Under the pieces are notes generated by a model, which saw only the letters and a list, made by a program, of their open reading frames with translations, had not been told where the DNA came from and made no database searches. Of a stretch of 64,000 bases of DNA, positions 45,780 to 54,178 are shown piece by piece; within the stretch, counting starts at the first letter, position 1; every line of letters starts with the position of its first letter. Source of the DNA: Cognatiyoonia sediminum (GTDB lineage: Bacteria > Pseudomonadota > Alphaproteobacteria > Rhodobacterales > Rhodobacteraceae); NCBI RefSeq assembly GCF_900129845.1, contig NZ_FQXB01000001.1:868001-932000 (forward strand). The letters are read 5' to 3'. A program made the position numbers and the translations under genes.

Positions 45780-45797
45780 TTCACTTTGAAATCTTGC

Positions 45798-45826
45798 AAA
45801 GAGGCGTCAATTTGGGCGCCTCTTTC
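45798..45826 (+). terminator. Terminator after glnA
   Basis: AAAGAGGCG (45798-45806) pairs with CGCCTCTTT (45817-45825) around a ten-base loop; the following T-run is interrupted (CGCGTTTT). Confidence 0.65.
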
Positions 45827-45925
45827 GCGTTTTGGCCGCAAATAGACATAGGATTCGTCGCAAATCCACCAGACCAAACAGGGTTCAGACCTCCAAGCTA
45901 ATAGTGCTAGAGGGAGGCCAGCCTG

Positions 45926-47266
45926 ATGAACCAGCACTACCGCGACACCCGTAAGATAGACCCATCACGTGGCGCAACACTTGCTGACGGTTCACCCAAT
46001 GATCAGGACCGGATGGAAATCGGCCCAACCCAATTGGCGTTCAGCGAATGGGCTGCGGCAGGATTGGAGCTGCCTGACCTCCCCACGATGCGCGCTTTTC
46101 GCCATAAGAGATTGGTCGATCGGCTAAATGAACGCGACTATGGCGGCGTGCTTATGTTTGACCCGCTCAACATTCGCTACGCGACCGACAGCACGAATAT
46201 GCAGCTTTGGAACACGCATAACCCCTTTCGGGCCTGTTTGGTTTGTGCTGATGGGCACATGGTTCTTTGGGACTATAAGAATGCGCCGTTCCTTTCAGAA
46301 TTTAATAATCTGGTCAAAGAGCGCCTCTCCGGCGCGTCGATGTTCTATTTCAGCGTTGGTGACGGCATTGACGAAAACGCAGATGCATTCTCCGTTCAGG
46401 TAACCGAAATCATGCGGGCCCACGCTGGTGGCAATACGCGGCTTGCTGTTGATAAGATCATGCTTCGAGGGGCCAAGGCACTCGAAGCACGGGGCTTTGA
46501 ACTCATGGATGGCGAAGAAGTCACCGAAAAGGCGCGTGCGATAAAGGGCCCTGATGAGATTAAAGCGATGAGGTGCGCGAGCTTGGCGTGCGAAGACGCT
46601 TGTTACGCAATGGAGGCCTTCGCCCGAGACAACATTCCGAATGGCAACGTAAGCGAGGACGATGTTTGGGCTGTCCTACATGCAGAGAATATCAAACGCG
46701 GCGGAGAATGGATCGAAACGCGGCTGCTGGCAACTGGCCCTCGCACCAACCCGTGGTTCCAAGAATGTGGGCCACGTATAATTCAAAACAACGAAATCGT
46801 TGCTTTTGACACTGATCTTGTAGGCGCTTACGGCATCTGTATCGACATCAGTCGGACATGGTGGATTGGCGACAAGAATCCGCGTCAGGACATGATCGAT
46901 GCCATGAACCATGGGATCGAGCATATTCAGACAAATATGGAAATGTTAAAGCCGGGTGTGACAATCCCAGAGTTGGTGGCAAACGGCCACAAGCTGGACA
47001 GCCAATACCAAAAACAAAAGTATTCTTGCATGATGCACGGCGTTGGCCTGTGTGATGAATGGCCTCACGTGGGGTATCCAGACCACGATGATTCACATCG
47101 GTTCGACTACCCTCTCGAAGCGGGCATGACGCTTTGCGTCGAAGCACTTGTTAGTCCCGAAGGCGGCGATTTCTCAATCAAACTGGAAGATCAGGTTCTC
47201 ATTACAGAAGACGGCTATGAAAACCTGACGAAGTATCCCTTCGATCCGGCCCTAACTGGAAACTAA
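45926..47266 (+). CDS. dddP: DMSP lyase DddP (M24 metallopeptidase fold)
   Basis: 446 residues. Cleaves dimethylsulfoniopropionate to dimethyl sulfide and acrylate. The M24 creatinase/aminopeptidase fold carries the metal ligands at the positions reported for roseobacter DddP: Asp295, Asp297, Asp307, His371, Glu406 and Glu421; Tyr366 and Asp377, implicated in catalysis, and Trp95 are also present. The opening TRKIDPSRGATLADGSPN and NMQLWNTHNPFRA are DddP hallmarks absent from ordinary Xaa-Pro peptidases. No transporter or acrylate genes adjoin it, so it probably acts alone here. Confidence 0.92.
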   Translation: MNQHYRDTRKIDPSRGATLADGSPNDQDRMEIGPTQLAFSEWAAAGLELPDLPTMRAFRHKRLVDRLNERDYGGVLMFDPLNIRYATDSTNMQLWNTHNPFRACLVCADGHMVLWDYKNAPFLSEFNNLVKERLSGASMFYFSVGDGIDENADAFSVQVTEIMRAHAGGNTRLAVDKIMLRGAKALEARGFELMDGEEVTEKARAIKGPDEIKAMRCASLACEDACYAMEAFARDNIPNGNVSEDDVWAVLHAENIKRGGEWIETRLLATGPRTNPWFQECGPRIIQNNEIVAFDTDLVGAYGICIDISRTWWIGDKNPRQDMIDAMNHGIEHIQTNMEMLKPGVTIPELVANGHKLDSQYQKQKYSCMMHGVGLCDEWPHVGYPDHDDSHRFDYPLEAGMTLCVEALVSPEGGDFSIKLEDQVLITEDGYENLTKYPFDPALTGN

Positions 47267-47349
47267 ATTCACTCTCACGTGACAGCCTGACACTTTCGTT
47301 GCATTGACGGTTCCCTGCCCTCACCTTGGGCGCAACAAAGGAGATCGTC

Positions 47350-48540
47350 ATGCCTACAGAACGTTTCACATTCCCCGGACATGCTGGAGACATGCTCGCC
47401 GCCCGACTTGAAATGCCCGAAGGCCCCCATGTCGCAACGGCGATCTTTGCGCATTGCTTTACCTGCTCAAAAGACATCTCTGCCGCCCGTCGTATCGCCG
47501 CCCGCCTCGCCTCAATGGGATTTGCGGTGTTGCGTTTCGATTTCACAGGGATCGGTCAATCCGGTGGCGCGTTTGAGAACACAAGCTTTAGCTCCAACGT
47601 CCAGGACCTTCGTGCAGCCCATGATGCATTGGTAGAACGTGGGCTCCAGCCAAGCCTGCTTGTCGGTCACTCTCTCGGCGGAGCGGCGGTCTTAAAAGCT
47701 GCCTCACAGTTGGACACCATCAAAGGCGTTGTGACTATCGGTGCGCCCGCTGATCCGGGCCATGTCGCGCATAACTTCTCCGATGCGATCCCAAAGATTT
47801 TGGAAGATGGCTCCGCTGAAGTTACCTTGGGCGGTCGCCCACTGACTATCGGAAAGGACTTCGTCGAAGATGTCGCAGAGACTAGTATTGAGTCCTGTGT
47901 GGCAAACCTCAACGCAGCTCTGCTCGTCCTTCACGCGCCCCTAGACCAAACCGTAGGCATCGAAAACGCAAGCCAGATTTTCCTTTCCGCAAAACACCCG
48001 AAAAGCTTTGTGACCTTGGACAGCGCGGACCACCTCGTCTCGGATTCGAAGGATGCAGAATATGCTGCCGACACGATAGCGACCTGGGCAACACGCTACA
48101 TTCCGATGGAAGAAATCCCTGCACAACCGGACGTCCCGGAAGGAATTCTCCGAGTGACAGAAGCGGATGCTGCTGGATTTCTTCAAGACGTACAATCCGG
48201 ACCGCACCATCTAGTTGCCGATGAACCTGCCAGCGTGGGCGGAACGAACCGCGGGCTCACGCCTTATGGTTTCTTGTCCGGCGGATTGGGCGCCTGTACC
48301 TCGATGACGATCCGCATGTATGCCCGTCGCAAGCAATGGCCATTGGAAGGTGTTCACGTCGACATCAGCCACAACAAAAGCCACATCGACGGGGAGCGGA
48401 TCGACGTCTTTAAGCGTGACATCACGCTAACCGGCCCACTTGATGACGAACAACGCCAGCGCCTGCTTGAGATTGCAGACAAATGTCCAGTTCACAAAAC
48501 CTTAGAAGCCGGAGCGCATGTCGAAACGTCGCTGGCTTAG
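47350..48540 (+). CDS. Alpha/beta hydrolase-OsmC fusion protein
   Basis: 396 residues. Residues about 1-250 are an alpha/beta hydrolase with nucleophile elbow VGHSLGGAAVL and a His near SADHLVSDS; about 260-396 are an OsmC/Ohr-like domain with the two reactive Cys in GLGACTSMTIRMYARR and CPVHKTLE. The pair is a recurring bifunctional architecture, probably in peroxide or acyl detoxification; substrate not established. AAAGGAG precedes ATG 47350. Confidence 0.9.
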   Translation: MPTERFTFPGHAGDMLAARLEMPEGPHVATAIFAHCFTCSKDISAARRIAARLASMGFAVLRFDFTGIGQSGGAFENTSFSSNVQDLRAAHDALVERGLQPSLLVGHSLGGAAVLKAASQLDTIKGVVTIGAPADPGHVAHNFSDAIPKILEDGSAEVTLGGRPLTIGKDFVEDVAETSIESCVANLNAALLVLHAPLDQTVGIENASQIFLSAKHPKSFVTLDSADHLVSDSKDAEYAADTIATWATRYIPMEEIPAQPDVPEGILRVTEADAAGFLQDVQSGPHHLVADEPASVGGTNRGLTPYGFLSGGLGACTSMTIRMYARRKQWPLEGVHVDISHNKSHIDGERIDVFKRDITLTGPLDDEQRQRLLEIADKCPVHKTLEAGAHVETSLA

Positions 48541-48570
48541 CGCGCGAAAAGAAACTTCGATCCAAACAAC

Positions 48571-48605
48571 AAAAAAGGCGCGACCAACTGGTCGCGCCTT
48601 TCTTT
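48571..48605. terminator. Bidirectional terminator between the OsmC fusion and bioY
   Basis: AAAGGCGCGACC, loop AACT, GGTCGCGCCTTT, with A-run on one side and TCTTT on the other, so it can end both convergent transcripts. Confidence 0.85.
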
Positions 48606-48622
48606 AACCGTAAGGTATTCGC

Positions 48623-49219
48623 TTAGGCGCGTGCGTCGCCGATCAGCTTCCACAGACCAGGCACAACCAAAGCCGCAAGGACCAGCTTCAGCGCGTCACC
48701 AATCAGGAACGGTGTGATGCCCCACTGCAGCGTTTGCTCCCAACCGGATGCAAACTGATGCAGCCAAAGCAAACCTGGGATGTAGATCAGCGCGTTGCCG
48801 ATGAACATAGCTACGGCCATCAACAGAATGTTGCGGTCCCAACCCAGACGTGCCGCATAGCCCAATGCTAGCGCGGCCAATGCGTAGCCAACCAAATAGC
48901 CGCCGGTGCCACCCATCATATAGGTCAGGCCAGCCTTTTCGCCTGCAAAAACGCTTGCGCCCATCGCACCGAGGACCAGATAGCCAACGATTGTCAGCAG
49001 ACCCAAGCGAGGGCCATAAGCTGCGCCGATTGTCAAAACGGCGAATGTTTGCAATGTGATCGGCACAGGATTACCGGGCAGGAAGACCTGAACTTTAGCT
49101 GCAATCCAAATTGCCACGATCCCCAAAACGACCATGACAGCCTGTTTGATGCGCAAAGCTGTTCCTTCGTTTGCACCGAAGGCTTCAACCAGCACTTTAT
49201 CATTCATAGCGAGGGCCAT
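48623..49219 (-). CDS. bioY: Biotin transporter BioY
   Basis: 198 residues, six helices. Substrate-binding S component for biotin uptake (alone or with ECF ATPase/T components, none of which are near). Conserved: VQVFLPGNPVPITLQTFAVLTIGAAYGPRLG, YLVLGAMGASVFAG, GGTGGYLVGY and FLIGDALKLVLAA. No BioR-type site was seen upstream. Confidence 0.95.
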   Translation of the reverse strand: MALAMNDKVLVEAFGANEGTALRIKQAVMVVLGIVAIWIAAKVQVFLPGNPVPITLQTFAVLTIGAAYGPRLGLLTIVGYLVLGAMGASVFAGEKAGLTYMMGGTGGYLVGYALAALALGYAARLGWDRNILLMAVAMFIGNALIYIPGLLWLHQFASGWEQTLQWGITPFLIGDALKLVLAALVVPGLWKLIGDARA

Positions 49220-49292
49220 CCCACTCTCCTATCTCTTTGAATTTGACGCTTTCTGCACGAGCGAAAGGAAAGGTGCAAGACTGTTGGCGCAA

Positions 49293-49709
49293 TCAGTCGC
49301 GCATGTATTTCGTTGTAGAGGTGTAGTCCTTCCTCGGTCCGCTCACTGTCCAAACCGCCGACCAGCCGGGCCAGTCCAGAAAATCATAGGCCACAGTATA
49401 GTAATCATCGCCACACGGATGATCGGTTCCAGCTGATTTTCCAACAGGCTCAAAAGAATGAAACGGCCGACCATCTTCAAAGAAGACGTTGACCTGACTA
49501 TCAATGAATTGCCACTTATAAGACCGCGTTGCCGTCATTGACGGCCCCTGCCCCAATCGCATTTGCCCCGTTTCTAAATATGACAAGGTGCCGCTTGAAT
49601 TTTGGGCGAACGTCGCTTCACCGTCGAAACGGCCAGTTTGGTTTGAATGGCGGTCTTCGATCGTCCGGGTGACGCCCCAGAGACCTAAGAAATCAGAAGG
49701 TTGCAGCAT
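49293..49709 (-). CDS. DUF6314 family protein
   Basis: 138 residues, cytoplasmic, function unknown. The pattern DFLGLWGVTRTIEDR near the start, DGRPFHSF, and the end HPCGDDYYTVAYDFLDWPGWSAVWTVSGPRKDYTSTTKYMR match my memory of DUF6314, a lipocalin-like family common in Rhodobacterales. Its start overlaps the preceding stop as TAATG, so it is coupled to the secreted protein gene upstream. Confidence 0.8.
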   Translation of the reverse strand: MLQPSDFLGLWGVTRTIEDRHSNQTGRFDGEATFAQNSSGTLSYLETGQMRLGQGPSMTATRSYKWQFIDSQVNVFFEDGRPFHSFEPVGKSAGTDHPCGDDYYTVAYDFLDWPGWSAVWTVSGPRKDYTSTTKYMRD

Positions 49710-50047
49710 TATTCTTCGTAGGTTCCGACACTCACGCTGCGATCTGTGCCAATGAAGCGAACCGAGTTTCCGCTTACGGCGAAATCATAGCAGGTCCAAA
49801 CGTCTGAAGGTGGCCAAACGCTACAATATTGTCCACCGCGTGCGGCCCAACGCCCTTCACTCGCACGTTCGGTGATATATTGCGTGTCTCCGGCCGCCCC
49901 GAAAATCTGAAATGTCAGCGCATCATACCGCACCGTTCGATCTGCCAGCGCCTCTTGAATGGCCGCATCCTCGAACAACGGCGTCCATTCTTCGGCTATT
50001 GCCAATGTCGGCACCAATCCTGCCGCGACAATCAAAGCTTTGAACAT
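49709..50047 (-). CDS. Small secreted protein of unknown function
   Basis: 112 residues: short signal peptide (MFKALIVAAGLVPTLAIA), mature part with two Cys (QYCSVWPPSDVWTCYDF) that probably pair, and a beta-rich look. It resembles short DUF995-like exported proteins, without certainty. Coupled to the DUF6314 gene and divergent from purB. Confidence 0.75.
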   Translation of the reverse strand: MFKALIVAAGLVPTLAIAEEWTPLFEDAAIQEALADRTVRYDALTFQIFGAAGDTQYITERASEGRWAARGGQYCSVWPPSDVWTCYDFAVSGNSVRFIGTDRSVSVGTYEE

Positions 50048-50129
50048 ACGATCCTCCCTTGAGGCTTTCCTTCCCCCCCATTATGACGCGACACAACCTG
50101 CTGCCCAATCACAAAAAGGCTATCACACG

Positions 50130-51431
50130 ATGATTCCTCGCTATTCCCGCCCAGAAATGACCGCCATTTGGGACCCTGCTACAAAGTTCCGCATCTGGTA
50201 TGAGATTGAGGCGCACGCCTGCGATGCGATGGCCAAACTTGGAGTGATCCCACAGGAAAACGCGGACGCCGTGTGGAAAGCCAAAGATGTGGAATTTGAC
50301 GTAGCCCGTATCGACGAAATCGAAGCGGTCACAAAACACGATGTCATCGCCTTCCTGACCCATCTGGCAGAGATCATCGGCAATGACGAAGCACGCTTTG
50401 TCCATCAGGGCATGACTTCCTCCGACGTTCTCGACACCACTTTGAACGTCCAACTCGTTCGTGCCGCTGATATCCTAATTGCAGACATGGATCGCGTTCT
50501 GGCCGCCTTGAAAGAGCGCGCACTGGAGCACAAAGACACAGTGCGCATCGGGCGCAGCCACGGCATTCATGCTGAACCAACAACGATGGGCCTTACCTTC
50601 TCGCGGTTCTACGCCGAGATGGATCGCGGGCGGACACGTCTTATCAACGCCCGCGAGGAAATCGCAACCGGTGCGATTTCAGGCGCAGTCGGCACATTTG
50701 CAAATATCGATCCGGCTGTCGAAGAGCATGTATGTAACGAGATGGGTCTGAAGCCCGAACCGATCAGCACACAGGTCATTCCTCGCGATCGTCACGCGAT
50801 GTTCTTTGCGACCCTTGGTGTGATTGCGTCCTCGATGGAAAACATTGCAACCGAAATCCGCCACATGCAACGCACCGAAGTTTTGGAAGCGGAGGAGTTC
50901 TTCTCCAAAGGCCAAAAAGGCTCTTCGGCGATGCCGCATAAACGGAACCCTGTCCTAACAGAGAACCTTACCGGCCTCGCCCGCCTCGTGCGTATGTCCG
51001 TTGTTCCAGCTATGGAAAACGTAACGCTTTGGCACGAGCGCGACATCAGCCATTCGTCTGTTGAACGCGCGATTGGTCCTGATACAACCGTTACCTTGGA
51101 CTTTGCTTTGAACCGACTTGCCGGTGTCATTGAAAAACTGGTGATTTATCCAGAGAACATGCTCGCCAATATGAATAAATTCCGCGGTCTGGTCATGTCG
51201 CAGCGCGTTTTGCTTGCGTTGACGCAAGCTGGTGTCAGTCGAGAAGACAGTTACAAGCTGGTCCAGCGCAATGCGATGAAGGTTTGGGAACAAGGTGCTG
51301 ATTTCCAGACGGAACTTCTGGCGGACGATGATGTAAGAGCAGCGCTCTCCGAAGAGGAAATTCGCGAGAAATTCGACCTTGGATACCACACCAAGCATGT
51401 CGAAACGATTTTCGCGCGTGTGTTCGGTTAA
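50130..51431 (+). CDS. purB: Adenylosuccinate lyase
   Basis: 433 residues. Splits adenylosuccinate to AMP and SAICAR to AICAR in purine synthesis. MIPRYSRPEMTAIWD is the canonical start; the fumarase/aspartase family signature GSSAMPHKRNP lies near residue 262, and RIGRSHGIHAEPTTMG contains the catalytic His. A 57-codon upstream extension overlaps the divergent gene and is discounted. Confidence 0.96.
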   Translation: MIPRYSRPEMTAIWDPATKFRIWYEIEAHACDAMAKLGVIPQENADAVWKAKDVEFDVARIDEIEAVTKHDVIAFLTHLAEIIGNDEARFVHQGMTSSDVLDTTLNVQLVRAADILIADMDRVLAALKERALEHKDTVRIGRSHGIHAEPTTMGLTFSRFYAEMDRGRTRLINAREEIATGAISGAVGTFANIDPAVEEHVCNEMGLKPEPISTQVIPRDRHAMFFATLGVIASSMENIATEIRHMQRTEVLEAEEFFSKGQKGSSAMPHKRNPVLTENLTGLARLVRMSVVPAMENVTLWHERDISHSSVERAIGPDTTVTLDFALNRLAGVIEKLVIYPENMLANMNKFRGLVMSQRVLLALTQAGVSREDSYKLVQRNAMKVWEQGADFQTELLADDDVRAALSEEEIREKFDLGYHTKHVETIFARVFG

Positions 51432-51479
51432 ATGTATCGGCAGGAGGACCAGCCTCCTGCCCACCCCACGTCGACGGGC

Positions 51480-52136
51480 CTAGCTAAGGGCCAACTGACG
51501 CTCCTCAGCAGGTTTAGGTGAAGCTGGAATGACAACGGCCTGAGATTTGCTGCTTGGCACAGCAGGCATGGTCAGAACCGCATAGCGACGCCCATCCCCT
51601 TCGTTCAGATAAGGTGCACCAATGCGCTTTGCACCAAAACCCAACTGACGCAGCGCTCTCGTAAGAGCCAAAGGCGAAAGCGATATCAGATGTTGCGCCT
51701 GTTGGGACGCCGCCATCTCAACAAGGCCACTGACAATTAGGTACAGGCACTGCGCGCGTTCAACCTGAGTGTCTAAGTCATCGGAAATCACCAGCCGCGT
51801 GCACTCCCAAATGCTGGGTTCCGACACCGCGTCGCTCAAAACCGTGTCCGGAATATCAACGAGTTTACCGTTGATCGCATCAGTCAACATGCAACCATGC
51901 GATCCCCACCGCGCATTTGTCGGCATGGTCCGGGCGCCGCCCACAATCTCACCGTTATATTCTACTAATGAATACCAAGCTGTTGGATTGTCGTATTGGT
52001 CCATTTCCATCGCATCGTCATGGGGAATATCCCATTCCAACTGATCCACAAAAAATCGCTTACGTAACTCCAAGAACCTAAAAAAAGCATCATCGTATTT
52101 GGCCAACTGGGTAAAATTAAACGCCATATTTTTCAT
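51480..52136 (-). CDS. Acyl-homoserine lactone synthase (LuxI family)
   Basis: 218 residues. Makes an acyl-homoserine lactone from S-adenosylmethionine and acyl-ACP. All conserved LuxI residues can be placed: Arg25, Phe28/29, Trp35, Glu44, Asp46, Asp49, Arg69, Glu111 and Arg114 (WECTRLVIS). Chain length cannot be predicted. AGGAG stands eight bases before the ATG. Downstream of and co-directional with luxR after 119 nt. Confidence 0.93.
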   Translation of the reverse strand: MKNMAFNFTQLAKYDDAFFRFLELRKRFFVDQLEWDIPHDDAMEMDQYDNPTAWYSLVEYNGEIVGGARTMPTNARWGSHGCMLTDAINGKLVDIPDTVLSDAVSEPSIWECTRLVISDDLDTQVERAQCLYLIVSGLVEMAASQQAQHLISLSPLALTRALRQLGFGAKRIGAPYLNEGDGRRYAVLTMPAVPSSKSQAVVIPASPKPAEERQLALS

Positions 52137-52196
52137 TCTTTATCTCTCCTAGAATGTGAAATTCGAAACTAAAAACAAAAGCAATCATCACGAGAA

Positions 52197-52217
52197 TCCT
52201 GTTGAGGAATTCCTGTT
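52197..52217. promoter_or_regulatory. Repeat and palindrome upstream of luxI, candidate lux-box
   Basis: TCCTGTT occurs twice (52197 and 52211) with the perfect palindrome AGGAATTCCT (52205-52214) between and overlapping, about 60-80 nt before the luxI start. A plausible LuxR binding site, unproven. Confidence 0.35.
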
Positions 52218-52255
52218 CAGTCGGAGAAAAATAAGTTAATTAGCCGTTAACGTCT

Positions 52256-52876
52256 TCAGACAATCCCGTGCTGCGCCGCAATGGTCGCAGCCTGAGAGCT
52301 GGTGTTGGCGTTCAATTTCGCCTTTGCGTTTTTGATACGCTGTTTGATCGCGCCTTCAGATACGCCAAGTTCGTGCGCAACTTCCTTTAAGCGAAGTCCC
52401 TCTTTTACAAGGCGCAACGCCTCTATTTCAGCTGATGTTAGATTGGTCGGCGGTGCCATTTCCAAGTGACGACGTGTGACATAAGCAAGAAGCGCTTCTT
52501 CTTCAGCTGCGGCAAATTCGCGATCAGAACGCGTAAAGTAACCAAAAGACCGATGTCCGGCCGTATTGTTATCGAAAACCGAAACAGCGACACCGTATCT
52601 CATCCCAAAAGTCTGAGCCTGACCAAGAATCCCCCTCGGGTCATCATCCGCTAAATCGGTCCACCTTTTGATACCGACGTTTGCATGAACCCAACGAACC
52701 ACCGGATCAAACATCATAAAACACTGCCGCGTATAGTGCTGAACCCAATCGCTGCGGAGATAGTTAATTTCCTCCACCGGAGACGCAAATCCAACGCGCA
52801 AAGCAATATAATAGCCAGAAGGTGCAACTTCTGTCAGGTCATCATCACCCAAAGCTTTTATTTCGATAGCTGCCAT
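52256..52876 (-). CDS. LuxR family quorum-sensing transcriptional regulator
   Basis: 206 residues: autoinducer-binding domain (about 15-140) with the usual ligand-pocket residues Trp44, Tyr48, Asp57-Pro58 and Trp72, and a C-terminal GerE-type helix-turn-helix (about 145-206, LTSAEIEALRLVKEGLRLKEVAHELGVSEGAIKQRIKNAKAKL). Next to luxI, so most likely its cognate receptor. Transcribed divergently from a second, shorter homologue. Confidence 0.93.
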   Translation of the reverse strand: MAAIEIKALGDDDLTEVAPSGYYIALRVGFASPVEEINYLRSDWVQHYTRQCFMMFDPVVRWVHANVGIKRWTDLADDDPRGILGQAQTFGMRYGVAVSVFDNNTAGHRSFGYFTRSDREFAAAEEEALLAYVTRRHLEMAPPTNLTSAEIEALRLVKEGLRLKEVAHELGVSEGAIKQRIKNAKAKLNANTSSQAATIAAQHGIV

Positions 52877-53017
52877 TCGATTTAACTGAATTTTCTCTCC
52901 GCGTATATTTGGACTTGAGTATGCGATAGGATTGATCTCACACTAGCTATTTATTGGTATATGTACTTTGAGACAGTTTCTACTAAACAATCAACTGTAA
53001 GGTGAGTGATATCAACC

Positions 53018-53509
53018 ATGTCAAAAGATGTGAAATTTTGTTCAGAACTTGAGGAATTAAGTGAAAAGGCCTCTAAAGGTTTCGCTCTTGCCTTTCAAAT
53101 TCGACTGACAACACCCAGCTATTTATTCCAGTCTTATTCACAGGAATGGAACAAGCATTACTCTGAAAACGGGCTCTTGATGCAGGATCCGACAGTGATG
53201 TGGGGATTTGAAAACCAAGGAACAATTCGGTGGTCAGACCTCGTTCACCTAGATGAAAAAGGGGTAATAGCGTCCGCCGCCGATTTTGGCATGAAATTTG
53301 GAATGACCTGGGCAATTGCAAACGACGACTCCCGAAGTATTGGAAGTTTCGCACGCTCAGATCGAGAGTTCAGTGATGAGGAAATGTCTGAGCTCTTGGC
53401 GATTGTCCAAACCATTCATAATGCGACACTATCTCTCACCCCCCTGAGTACCAACGACTTACAGGCCCTTACAAGTAGGGGGTATCTGATTTCGCAAAAC
53501 CTCAACTAA
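53018..53509 (+). CDS. LuxR-type autoinducer-binding protein lacking the DNA-binding domain
   Basis: 163 residues. The autoinducer-binding domain is intact and aligns position for position with the neighbouring LuxR: Trp44, Tyr48, Asp57-Pro58, Trp72 and the FGMKFG and FARSDREFSDEE blocks. Where LuxR continues into its helix-turn-helix, this protein keeps only the first helix (LSTNDLQALTSRGY) and stops. It could sequester signal or form inactive heterodimers, as with truncated TraR-like proteins. The gene is more AT-rich than its surroundings. ATG 53018 is preferred over GTG 53006. Confidence 0.87.
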   Translation: MSKDVKFCSELEELSEKASKGFALAFQIRLTTPSYLFQSYSQEWNKHYSENGLLMQDPTVMWGFENQGTIRWSDLVHLDEKGVIASAADFGMKFGMTWAIANDDSRSIGSFARSDREFSDEEMSELLAIVQTIHNATLSLTPLSTNDLQALTSRGYLISQNLN

Positions 53510-53574
53510 AACGCGAAAATTAAAGCAAAGTTTCGAATCACAGCAATGACCAATCTCAGATGGAAACAGGCAAA

Positions 53575-53910
53575 ATGACAGCTTCTGGTCGCAGATGGCA
53601 TGACATGGGCGGCGATGCATCCGACCCCGTTTTGCCAGACGAACACGATTTTGCGCTTTGGGAAAAACGCGTGGATGCCCTCTTGGTACTTTGCAATGTT
53701 AAGGGCCTCTTTACAGTCGACGGGCTTCGGCGCGTGTTGGAAGACATGGGGCCTGAAGCATTTGAAACAATGAGCTACTATGAGCGATGGATCACCTCTG
53801 TGAACCAGAACCTCATCGAAAACGGCGTCTACACGATTGAAGAACTTGGTCAGCGCATGGAAGAGGTCAAAATGCGCGGCAACACCTACGGGGACGCCGC
53901 AAATGGTTAG
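53575..53910 (+). CDS. Nitrile hydratase beta N-terminal half / thiocyanate hydrolase beta-like subunit
   Basis: 111 residues. Corresponds to only the N-terminal half of a nitrile hydratase beta chain: the HDMGG motif near the start, PDEHDFALWEKRVDALLV, GLFTVDGLRRVLEDMGPEAFETMSYYERWITSVNQNLIENGVYTIEEL. HDMGG favours a true beta half over the related activator protein. The start is uncertain (ATG 53560 also open; AGG precedes 53575). It overlaps the next gene by 8 nt. Confidence 0.82.
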   Translation: MTASGRRWHDMGGDASDPVLPDEHDFALWEKRVDALLVLCNVKGLFTVDGLRRVLEDMGPEAFETMSYYERWITSVNQNLIENGVYTIEELGQRMEEVKMRGNTYGDAANG

Positions 53911-54178
53911 TGGCCAAAGCGTTCGTGTGAAATCCTACTCGCCTCCTGGTCATGTCCGGACGCCTTATTACCTACGCGGCAAAACGGGCATAGTAGAGCG
54001 CGTGCTTGGACCGTTTCCAAATCCCGAACAACTTGCCTATGGCCTCAAAGCAGAACCGCAGCCGCTATGCCGCGTGCGTTTCTCCATGGCTGAGGTATGG
54101 GGCAAAGCAACGGACAACCCCAGCGACACGATCGAAGCCGAAATCTATTCCCATTGGTTAGAGGAGCTCGACACCTGA
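53903..54178 (+). CDS. Nitrile hydratase beta C-terminal half / thiocyanate hydrolase alpha-like subunit
   Basis: 91 residues, the SH3-like C-terminal half of nitrile hydratase beta: GQSVRVKSYSPPGHVRTPYYLRGKTGIVERVLGPFPNPE and CRVRFSMAEVWG. In ordinary nitrile hydratases this is joined to the previous gene in one chain; a separate chain is found in thiocyanate hydrolase and toyocamycin nitrile hydratase. Overlaps both neighbours (ATGGTTAG before, TGATG after), so all three are translated together. Confidence 0.85.
   Translation: MVSGQSVRVKSYSPPGHVRTPYYLRGKTGIVERVLGPFPNPEQLAYGLKAEPQPLCRVRFSMAEVWGKATDNPSDTIEAEIYSHWLEELDT

Noticed and set aside
48623-49292. Biotin repressor site or riboswitch in front of bioY
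   Set aside because: The 73-nt upstream region shows neither a TTATAGATAA-type BioR site nor a structured leader.
49959-50129. 57-codon N-terminal extension of purB
   Set aside because: Overlaps the signal-peptide gene on the other strand and lacks similarity; the standard MIPRYSRPEM start at 50130 is retained.
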